Shown: positions 17,670 to 24,544 of the stretch, piece by piece | Layout: each line of letters starts with the position of its first letter | Numbering within the stretch: the first letter of the stretch is position 1 | From: Chitinophaga silvisoli | GTDB taxonomy: Bacteria; Bacteroidota; Bacteroidia; Chitinophagales; Chitinophagaceae | Reading direction: 5' to 3' | Assembly (NCBI RefSeq): GCF_003412465.1 | Contig: NZ_QTJV01000007.1 | Coordinates: forward strand, 372,001-436,000 | DNA length: 64,000 nucleotides | Notes under the pieces: generated by a model | Database searches by the model: none | Told to the model about the DNA's origin: nothing | What the model saw: the letters and a program-made list of their open reading frames with translations, nothing else | Translations under genes and position numbers: made by a program

Positions 17670-18929
17670 TTAGAACAAACTCAATTGAGGACTATGCAGT
17701 TTTAAGTACTTGCTATGTGACTGGTTCAGGATCTGTCGCCTGATTTGTTCGGATGTATAATCCTTCTTTACCATCGCACCTTTCTTGCAGGTAATGAAGT
17801 ACTTAGCACGGTTTAATTGAACCCCCATTTGCTGTAGCTGATCCCATCCAAGGGCACTAAAACTCCTGGCTGCGATGATTTTGTTCACGCTGTTCATACC
17901 AATCCCGGGGATCCGGGCAATCAGCATTTTGTCCGCCGTATTGATGTCGATCGGAAAGAAGTGGAGGTTGCGCAAGGCCCAGGATAATTTGGGATCAATT
18001 TCGGTATCGAGATGAGGATTCGCATCGTCCAGGAGTTCCTGTGCATTGAAACCATAGAATCGCATGAGCCAGTCAGCCTGGTATAAGCGGTTCTCCCTCA
18101 TCATCGGTACCTGTTGCCCCAGCCCCGGTAGCCGCGCATCGTTGCTGATGGGTACATAGCCGGAATAGTAAACCCGTTTCAGCCTGAACTGCTGGTAGAA
18201 ACGGGAGGCCATGTGCACAATGTCCTTATCGGTTTCCCTGCCGGCCCCCACTATGACCTGGGTACTCTGTCCAGCGGGAACAAAGATGGGTACCTTCTTT
18301 AGCACCTTTCGTTCGTCCTCCAGGCGGATAATTTCATTTTTCAGGTAATTCATGGGCTGGATCATATCCGCCCGCTTTTTCTCCGGTGCTAATAATTTTA
18401 GTCCTTCTTCAGTAGGTAATTCCAGGTTCACACTCAGGCGGTCTGCATACATACCGGCTTCCCGCATCAGTTCATCGCTGGCCCCGGGAATGGCTTTGAG
18501 ATGGATATAGCCATTGAAGCGATGAATGGTTCTCAGGTCTTTAGCGATCCTGACCATGCGTTCCATGGTAAAATCCGGGTCTTTGAAAATACCGGAACTG
18601 AGGAAGAGGCCCTCGATATAGTTCCTTCGATAAAAGTTGATCGTAAGATCCACGACCTCCTGTACGGTAAAGGCGGCTCTTTTGATATCATTGCTCTTGC
18701 GGGAGACGCAGTAGGCACAATCGTAAATGCAATGATTCGTGAGGAGGATCTTTAAAAGGGAGACACATCGCCCATCAGGGGTGTAAGAATGACAGATGCC
18801 CATGCCGGGATGAGCATTGCCCAGGCCTTTGTTCGTATTCTTCCGGTCGCTGCCACTGCTGGCACAGCTTACATCGTATTTCGCAGCATCCGCAAGAATG
18901 GATAGCTTTTCGTGTACTCTTTCCTGCAT
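17670..18929 (-). CDS. Radical-SAM protein, TIGR03916 type (DNA modification/repair)
   Basis: 419 residues. The radical-SAM cluster motif CIYDCAYC (CxxxCxxC) lies about residue 67. C-terminally a helix-hairpin-helix (INTADKMLIARIPGIG) at ~315-330 suggests DNA binding. An additional N-terminal Cys pair and SYTPDGRCVSLLKIL are family features. It should cleave S-adenosylmethionine to start radical chemistry on a nucleic-acid substrate; the reaction is unknown. The C-terminus SPQLSLF again resembles a sliding-clamp-binding peptide, as in the DUF763 protein. First gene of a two-gene operon. Confidence 0.88.
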   Translation of the reverse strand: MQERVHEKLSILADAAKYDVSCASSGSDRKNTNKGLGNAHPGMGICHSYTPDGRCVSLLKILLTNHCIYDCAYCVSRKSNDIKRAAFTVQEVVDLTINFYRRNYIEGLFLSSGIFKDPDFTMERMVRIAKDLRTIHRFNGYIHLKAIPGASDELMREAGMYADRLSVNLELPTEEGLKLLAPEKKRADMIQPMNYLKNEIIRLEDERKVLKKVPIFVPAGQSTQVIVGAGRETDKDIVHMASRFYQQFRLKRVYYSGYVPISNDARLPGLGQQVPMMRENRLYQADWLMRFYGFNAQELLDDANPHLDTEIDPKLSWALRNLHFFPIDINTADKMLIARIPGIGMNSVNKIIAARSFSALGWDQLQQMGVQLNRAKYFITCKKGAMVKKDYTSEQIRRQILNQSHSKYLKLHSPQLSLF

Positions 18930-18987
18930 GAAGTAAAAATACTAAATAATTTAGCATTTCAAGCAAAGGCGACTGTTCCCCAAAATC

Positions 18988-19026
18988 AAAATCCCTTCAA
19001 CTTGCCTGGCAAGCCGAAGGGATTTT
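18988..19026. terminator. Hairpin between two minus-strand genes
   Basis: AAAATCCCTTC/GAAGGGATTTT outer stem with a second inner stem TTGCC/GGCAA. It follows the stop of the GT-C-like gene by 21 bases on the minus strand and can terminate it. Confidence 0.7.
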
Positions 19027-19046
19027 GCGATAATTAAATATCTAAA

Positions 19047-20738
19047 TTATTCCTTTACGTACACTTCTATGATAGCATGTGTAGGCCTCCTGGGTGCCAG
19101 GAACACATCTGCTTTCTTATAGTGTGCCTCCAGTTCGTAACGGAGCGCAAAGGGGAAAAAGTTATTATTCTCCGGCGCATATTCATACAGCACCACATCA
19201 TAATAGTGGTTCCTCACCTTCTGTGTAAACACACTCAACTGTTTATTGAACATGCCCACCCCCAGGTGATACCACAATGGACTGTCCGCACCCGTTTCAG
19301 GCACATAAGGTATTTCTGCGGCCAATGGCGTTAACTCCGTCATGTTCAATACTTTAAGATCACCTTTGTTATTCTTCACTACCGGCAGATCCATGATCTT
19401 CCGCATGCCTTCCACGGTTTGTGGTGGCATATAGATGCCTTTGAAAGACTTCAGGTCAGAGAAGATCCATTTGGAAGTCGGCACATCGGTGGTATCCCAT
19501 TCAATCATATAGTTACTCCGGGATACCACGTTTTCACCGGTCTTGCTCACGGTTGGTTCAAATGCCGCAAAGGAAGTATCGGCTTTCAGGGAAGGCAGTT
19601 TATTCACCGATTCATCGTGTGGCAGCAGGCGGGAAGTGACTTTGTCCATATATTTCCAAAAAGTACCTGACCACCATAACAACACCAGCAATGCTGCCCC
19701 GGCAAAAGAGGTCTTTTTAGTGAGATCTATGTTCAGTTGCTCCACCAGGCGGGAAGCAATGAACGCAAAAGCGAATGCGTGGAAGAAGATATTATTGTCC
19801 GGCGGAGTGTAGCTGGTCACCTGGAAGATAGCCGATTCTGCAAGGATGCCTAAAGTCAGCAAGGTAAAAAGCATCGCCTGTTTATCCTGCCAGAAGGTTT
19901 TAAATTGTTTGAATGATGGAAGTAATACCAGTACCATCATCACGATATAGAACTTGATCCATTGTGACTGGTACAGGACTTCCGAAATGATATCATAAAG
20001 TGAGAGGCGGCTGTTATGTGGTGCCTGACCGTGATTAAACCAGTAGCCAAATCCATAGTGCACAAAAGGCAGGATGAAGATGGCGGCGATCACACCGTAA
20101 AAAGCAAGATATAAAGGCACATCCCATAAGCGCTTCTCATTTAAGCTGTTATACGCCAACAATGCTAATGACAGGAGGAGCGCCAGGCCACCGCCATCCT
20201 GTTTTGTAAAGAAGGAAAGAAAGGTGAAGAGGGCTGCTAAAAAGAGGTGCAGGAACCTGACCTTCCCCTGTGGTCCTACCAGGTAACGGAACAGAAATGC
20301 CAGGCCAATCAACTCGTAGACAATGACCGTCTGGTTATACCAGGGCCAGAAATTAAAGAAGGAATAAGATAATACGAACAGCAAAACAGAGAGCACCCTG
20401 ATCACGGGCTTTACATCCAGGCTTTTCAGAATAGACCTGAAGGAGATACCCGCCAGGATGTTCATGAAGACCTGCGCCTTCACCAGCGTAACCAGGTAAG
20501 GGCCAAAGATTTTAAAGAACAGGGCGGGCACAATCCAAAAACCATAGCCCAGCGGCAAGCCGAAATCACGGTAAGGTACCTGGCCCTGGGAAATGCGGTA
20601 AGCCCCTTCCCAGGATAGAAAAATATTGACCCTGTACGGTAAGGGAACAAAAAGGGGGAACAACGCCAGGCCGATGATGATTGCTAATTCGGTAATAAAA
20701 GCGCTCTTACGGCTAAACGGAGCATAAGTTGACGGCAT
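19047..20738 (-). CDS. Polytopic GT-C-like membrane glycosyltransferase
   Basis: 563 residues from ATG 20738; an upstream ATG at 20786 adds a basic non-conserved stretch. There are about ten hydrophobic helices in residues 15-385 and a C-terminal periplasmic domain of ~180 residues. The first loop contains WEGAYRISQGQVPYRDFG, where an acidic residue followed by a VPYRDF-type motif is typical of lipid-phosphate-sugar-dependent GT-C/GT39-like enzymes. It is divergent from a complete polyprenyl-phospho-pentose gene set, 139 bp away. That makes it the natural candidate to transfer the pentofuranose from the polyprenyl carrier to a periplasmic acceptor. Acceptor unknown; assignment to a CAZy family needs a search. 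Confidence 0.7.
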   Translation of the reverse strand: MPSTYAPFSRKSAFITELAIIIGLALFPLFVPLPYRVNIFLSWEGAYRISQGQVPYRDFGLPLGYGFWIVPALFFKIFGPYLVTLVKAQVFMNILAGISFRSILKSLDVKPVIRVLSVLLFVLSYSFFNFWPWYNQTVIVYELIGLAFLFRYLVGPQGKVRFLHLFLAALFTFLSFFTKQDGGGLALLLSLALLAYNSLNEKRLWDVPLYLAFYGVIAAIFILPFVHYGFGYWFNHGQAPHNSRLSLYDIISEVLYQSQWIKFYIVMMVLVLLPSFKQFKTFWQDKQAMLFTLLTLGILAESAIFQVTSYTPPDNNIFFHAFAFAFIASRLVEQLNIDLTKKTSFAGAALLVLLWWSGTFWKYMDKVTSRLLPHDESVNKLPSLKADTSFAAFEPTVSKTGENVVSRSNYMIEWDTTDVPTSKWIFSDLKSFKGIYMPPQTVEGMRKIMDLPVVKNNKGDLKVLNMTELTPLAAEIPYVPETGADSPLWYHLGVGMFNKQLSVFTQKVRNHYYDVVLYEYAPENNNFFPFALRYELEAHYKKADVFLAPRRPTHAIIEVYVKE

Positions 20739-20877
20739 ACAAAAACGGGGATAAAAACGAGTGTAAAATTGTATTGAACGGACCAAAAATAGGAGAATTA
20801 ACCGGAAAATAGCTTTTTTTCACGCAATTGTTCCATAATCCATCGTATATTGGCACGGTTATTAAGATCTTATCCCC

Positions 20878-21765
20878 GTGCAATATTTAAAATTATTACG
20901 CCCCTCCCATTGGGCCAAGAATCTGTTTTTATACATCCCCCTTTTCTTCGCAGGCGAAATATTCGACCTGAACAAAGTGGTCGAAGTATTCATCGGTTTC
21001 ATGGCATTTAGCCTTATTGCCAGCAGTATTTATATTATTAACGACTATAATGATGTGGAGGCTGACCGCCGCCACCCTGTGAAGTGCAAGCGCCCCATCG
21101 CCTCAGGAGCTGTCTCCAAACCAATGGCCCTGGTATTCTTTGTACTTTGCCTGCTGGCAGGTGGCTTGTTAGCCTGGTATGTGAAGCCTAAGTTCCTGTT
21201 TGTTACGGGTATTTACTTCGTCATCAACCTATTGTACTCATTCGGACTTAAAAACATCAGTATTCTCGACATCCTCATTCTCTCCACCGGCTTTGTACTG
21301 CGTGTCAAAGCGGGCGGGGTGGCTGCGAATGTAGCGGTATCCGAATGGCTCATGATCATGGTCTTCCTGCTGGCATTGTTCATGGCGGTAGCTAAGCGCC
21401 GGGACGATGTGCTGATTAAAACCAGTACGGGGCAGGAAATGCGAAAAGCGGCTGCGGGCTATAACCTGGACTTCCTGAACGTGATGCTGGCACTGGTATC
21501 TGCTGTGATTATCGTGGCTTACCTGATGTATACGATGGCACCCGAAACCATGATCCGTTTTAAAACATATCGCCTTTACTACACCTGTCTTTTTGTAATT
21601 GGCGGATTATTACGATATTTGCAAATAACTTACGTAGAGAACAATACAGGTTCTCCCACCAAAATCCTATACAAAGACCGTTTCATACAATTAACCATAC
21701 TCCTGTGGGTGCTGAGTTTTTATGTGCTTATTTATTTACCCACTAACAAAAGTTTTTTTGAGTAA
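20878..21765 (+). CDS. Polyprenyl-phosphate phosphoribosyltransferase (UbiA family, DPPR-synthase-like)
   Basis: 295 residues, GTG start giving the conserved opening LKLLRPSHWAKNLFLYIPLFFAG. The UbiA Asp-rich motif reads NDYNDVEADRRHPVKCKRPIASG; the second loop with DILILSTGFVLRVKAGG and AKRRDD also matches decaprenyl-phosphate phosphoribosyltransferases rather than quinone-type UbiA. Eight to nine helices. It would attach 5-phosphoribose from PRPP to polyprenyl phosphate. Its stop overlaps the start of the DprE1-like gene by one base (TAATG), so translation is coupled. Confidence 0.88.
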   Translation: MQYLKLLRPSHWAKNLFLYIPLFFAGEIFDLNKVVEVFIGFMAFSLIASSIYIINDYNDVEADRRHPVKCKRPIASGAVSKPMALVFFVLCLLAGGLLAWYVKPKFLFVTGIYFVINLLYSFGLKNISILDILILSTGFVLRVKAGGVAANVAVSEWLMIMVFLLALFMAVAKRRDDVLIKTSTGQEMRKAAAGYNLDFLNVMLALVSAVIIVAYLMYTMAPETMIRFKTYRLYYTCLFVIGGLLRYLQITYVENNTGSPTKILYKDRFIQLTILLWVLSFYVLIYLPTNKSFFE

Positions 21766-23093
21766 TGGAAAAACGGTTAGCAAACTGGGGCAACTACCCC
21801 GTCATCTCCTGCGATGAGACAACATTTACGCAGGTAGATCAGGTTGAGGATATGATATCCTCACATTCTTCCATCATCGCCCGCGGCAATGGCCGCTGCT
21901 ATGGTGATGCCTCGCTGGCTACCAATAGTGTTTCCACTCTTAAGTTTGACAAGGTATTACAGTTCGATACGTCGACCGGTGTTTTCGAATGCCAATCGGG
22001 TATCACTTTAGACCAGATCCTGGAGATCGCGGTGCCTAAAGGCTGGTTCCTCCCTGTCACTCCCGGTACAAAGTTTATTACCGTAGGTGGTGCCGTAGCT
22101 TCCGATGTACATGGTAAAAATCACCATGCGGAAGGCTCGTTCTCGAACCACATCATCGATATGGACGTGATCACAGGTAAAAAGGAAACCCTCACCTGCT
22201 CGAAAGAGGTATTGCCCGATTTGTTCTGGGCTACCTGCGGCGGTATGGGTCTGACAGGCATCATTACCCGTGTGAAGTTCGGTCTCAAGAAAATTGAAAC
22301 TGCATATATCAAACAGAAGCAGATCAAGGCGCGTAACCTCGATGAACTGATCCGCCTCTTCGAAGAATATAATCAGTATACCTACAGCATGGCCTGGATC
22401 GATTGCCTGCAAAAAGGCGATAGCTTCGGCCGTGGTATCCTCATCGTAGGTGAGCATGCCACCAGGGAGGAACTGAACGCACAACAAGCGGCATCCCCAC
22501 TGAGTCTGCCCGATAAGCGCCCCCTCTCAGTTCCGTTCAATTTTCCATCGTTTGCCCTCAACACATTCACGGTGAAGGCCTTTAACTGGCTGTATTATGC
22601 AAAGAATACCAAAAGGGAAATCAATAATGTGATCCCCTACGAACCATTCTTCTATCCCCTGGATGCGATCCTGCACTGGAACCGTGGTTATGGCAAAGCC
22701 GGTTTTGTACAATACCAGTTTGTGCTGCCACTGGATAAGAAGGAAGGACTTGTCGAGATCCTGAAGCGCATCAGCGATGCAGGACTGGGATCTTTCCTGG
22801 CGGTACTGAAAGTATTTGGTCACCAGGACGATCTCATTTCATTCCCAAGACAAGGATATACCCTGGCGCTGGACTTCCCCGTGCGCAAAGGGCTCTTTGC
22901 CTTCCTGGATGAACTGGACGAAGTGGTGCTGCAATACGGGGGAAGGTTGTACCTTTCCAAAGATGCCCGGATGAAAAAGGATGTATTCTGGCAGAGCTAT
23001 CCCAATGCGCAGCGTTTTGCAGAAATTGTAAAAGCTTATAACGGAGATAAGATCTTCCATTCTGTACAGTCTGAACGACTGGGTATCAATTAA
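21765..23093 (+). CDS. DprE1-like decaprenylphosphoryl-ribose 2-oxidase (FAD)
   Basis: 442 residues. It opens with the PCMH FAD fold (IIARGNGRCYGDASL at ~38-52, then GWFLPVTPGTKFITVGGAVASDVHGKNHH around 100-120, the family's FAD/His region). The C-terminal substrate domain includes GFVQYQFVLP and LALDFPVRKG. The Lys and Tyr positions near KDARMKKDVFW resemble DprE1. Together with the next gene it would epimerise C2 of the polyprenyl-phospho-ribose to arabinose. The Cys targeted by benzothiazinones in Mycobacterium (Cys387) is not evident in this C-terminal stretch. Confidence 0.85.
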   Translation: MEKRLANWGNYPVISCDETTFTQVDQVEDMISSHSSIIARGNGRCYGDASLATNSVSTLKFDKVLQFDTSTGVFECQSGITLDQILEIAVPKGWFLPVTPGTKFITVGGAVASDVHGKNHHAEGSFSNHIIDMDVITGKKETLTCSKEVLPDLFWATCGGMGLTGIITRVKFGLKKIETAYIKQKQIKARNLDELIRLFEEYNQYTYSMAWIDCLQKGDSFGRGILIVGEHATREELNAQQAASPLSLPDKRPLSVPFNFPSFALNTFTVKAFNWLYYAKNTKREINNVIPYEPFFYPLDAILHWNRGYGKAGFVQYQFVLPLDKKEGLVEILKRISDAGLGSFLAVLKVFGHQDDLISFPRQGYTLALDFPVRKGLFAFLDELDEVVLQYGGRLYLSKDARMKKDVFWQSYPNAQRFAEIVKAYNGDKIFHSVQSERLGIN

Positions 23094-23124
23094 TTAACTT
23101 CACCGTCTTAACCGAACTTATAAT

Positions 23125-23856
23125 ATGCCTACTGCACTCATACTGGGCGCGGGATCTGATATAGCTGTGGCTATAGCCAGACACTTTGCCGGCGAAAAAT
23201 ACGATATTCAGCTGGCCGCCCGGAAAGTCGATTCCCTCTACCCCTTACAACAGGATCTGCAAATTCGTAATCAGGTCAAAGTAGAAAGCTTTGCATTTGA
23301 TGCGACAGATTTCGATAGTCATGCTGCTTTTTATGCGGGGCTACCCGTAAAACCGGATATCACGATCTGTGTGTTTGGTTACCTTGGCGAGCAGGAAAAG
23401 GCCCAGGCTAACTGGTCAGAAGCTGCCCGTATCATTCATACCAATTACACCGGTGCGGTGTCCATCCTTAACATAGTGGCGGAAGATTATGCTGCAAAGG
23501 GGGCGGGTACCATCGTGGGTATCAGCTCTGTAGCCGGTGAACGTGGCCGCCAGAGTAATTATATCTATGGTAGTGCCAAAGCAGGTTTTACGGCTTACCT
23601 GAGTGGATTGCGGAATCGTCTCTTTCACAAAGGCGTGCATGTGCTGAGTGTGCAACCTGGATTTGTGTATACCCGCATGACAGAGCACCTGAAACTACCG
23701 GCACTGCTCACCGCACAACCACAACAAGTAGCGAAGGATGTATATAAGGCCACAGTTAAAAAGAAGAATACGCTTTATACCAAATGGTGCTGGAAGTATA
23801 TCATGCTCATCATCAAATCGATACCGGAAGGCATTTTCAAAAAACTAAAACTATAA
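23125..23856 (+). CDS. DprE2-like short-chain dehydrogenase (2-keto reductase)
   Basis: 243 residues. Rossmann motif GAGSDIAVAIARHFA at ~8-22 and catalytic YGSAKAGF (Tyr/Lys) near 151-155 with Ser at ~137 (GISSVAGERG). The SDR opening ALILGAGSDIA is the form found in DprE2. It follows the DprE1-like gene by 31 bp and would use NAD(P)H to reduce the 2-keto intermediate. Its stop overlaps the HAD gene start by one base. Confidence 0.85.
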   Translation: MPTALILGAGSDIAVAIARHFAGEKYDIQLAARKVDSLYPLQQDLQIRNQVKVESFAFDATDFDSHAAFYAGLPVKPDITICVFGYLGEQEKAQANWSEAARIIHTNYTGAVSILNIVAEDYAAKGAGTIVGISSVAGERGRQSNYIYGSAKAGFTAYLSGLRNRLFHKGVHVLSVQPGFVYTRMTEHLKLPALLTAQPQQVAKDVYKATVKKKNTLYTKWCWKYIMLIIKSIPEGIFKKLKL

Positions 23857-24446
23857 TGAGGCCCTCGATCGCGTTTTTTGATTTTGATGGAACGATTACT
23901 ACAAAAGATACACTGTTTGAGATCATCAGGTATCACAAAGGGAGTAGTGGTCTGTATGTAGGCCTGGTCCTGCTCTCCCCTGCCCTGGTGGCTTTTAAGC
24001 TGAAGCTGATTTCGACACAACGAATGAAGGAGATCGTATTCAGGTATTTCTTTGGCGGCACATCGGCAGAAGCTTTCAGGAATAAGTGTGCAGCATTTTG
24101 TGCGGATCACTTACCGGGCCTGGTGAAGGAGAATGCGCTGCAGGCGATAAAGCAGCATGTGGCCAAAGGACACCAGGTCGCAGTAGTGACAGCTTCGGCG
24201 GAGGACTGGGTGGAACCCTGGTGTACGAGCCTGGGAATTGTATGCATAGGCACCCGTTTAGAGGTACGCAATGCATTGATTACCGGCAGGATTCAGGGCT
24301 TGAATTGTAATGGTCCTGAAAAGGTGGAACGGATAAGGCAGACGTTTGATTTAAGTGGGTATGAGGATGTATATGCTTATGGCGATACGAGTGGAGATAA
24401 GCCGATGTTGGGGATCGCGAAGTTTGGGTATTATAGAAAGTTCTAA
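23856..24446 (+). CDS. HAD-IB phosphatase, likely for polyprenyl-phospho-5-phosphoribose
   Basis: 196 residues from ATG 23856, which overlaps the preceding stop (TAATG). HAD motif I DFDGTITT, motif II TAS (VVTASAEDW) and motif III/IV YGDTSGDKPML are intact, so the enzyme should be active. HAD-IB proteins of the SerB-like group occur beside or fused to UbiA-type genes in other bacteria. In Mycobacterium the phosphatase step is done by a PAP2-type enzyme; here the HAD protein is the only phosphatase in the operon and the best candidate. That role is inferred from context. Confidence 0.78.
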   Translation: MRPSIAFFDFDGTITTKDTLFEIIRYHKGSSGLYVGLVLLSPALVAFKLKLISTQRMKEIVFRYFFGGTSAEAFRNKCAAFCADHLPGLVKENALQAIKQHVAKGHQVAVVTASAEDWVEPWCTSLGIVCIGTRLEVRNALITGRIQGLNCNGPEKVERIRQTFDLSGYEDVYAYGDTSGDKPMLGIAKFGYYRKF

Positions 24447-24455
24447 GATTTTAAA

Positions 24456-24534
24456 AGGTTGTATCAAAAGTAATTTCCAGTATTAAATGGAAAGAATTTT
24501 GCTGAATGAAATTCTATTACTTTTGATACAACCT
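24456..24534. repeat. Palindromic three-way-junction element, copy 2
   Basis: Outer arms of 19 perfectly complementary bases (starting AGGTTGTATC) enclose two smaller hairpins, TTTCCA/TGGAAA and GAATTT/AAATTC. It lies between the convergent HAD and MacB-like genes and is T-rich on both outer sides, so it may also terminate transcription. The arm sequence is shared with copies at 0.76 and 32.24 kb. Confidence 0.75.
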
Positions 24535-24544
24535 CTCTTTTTGA

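Noticed and set aside
24456..24534. A small RNA gene
   Set aside because: The fold is appealing, but the palindromic arms shared with other copies fit a mobile palindrome/terminator better; no promoter seen.
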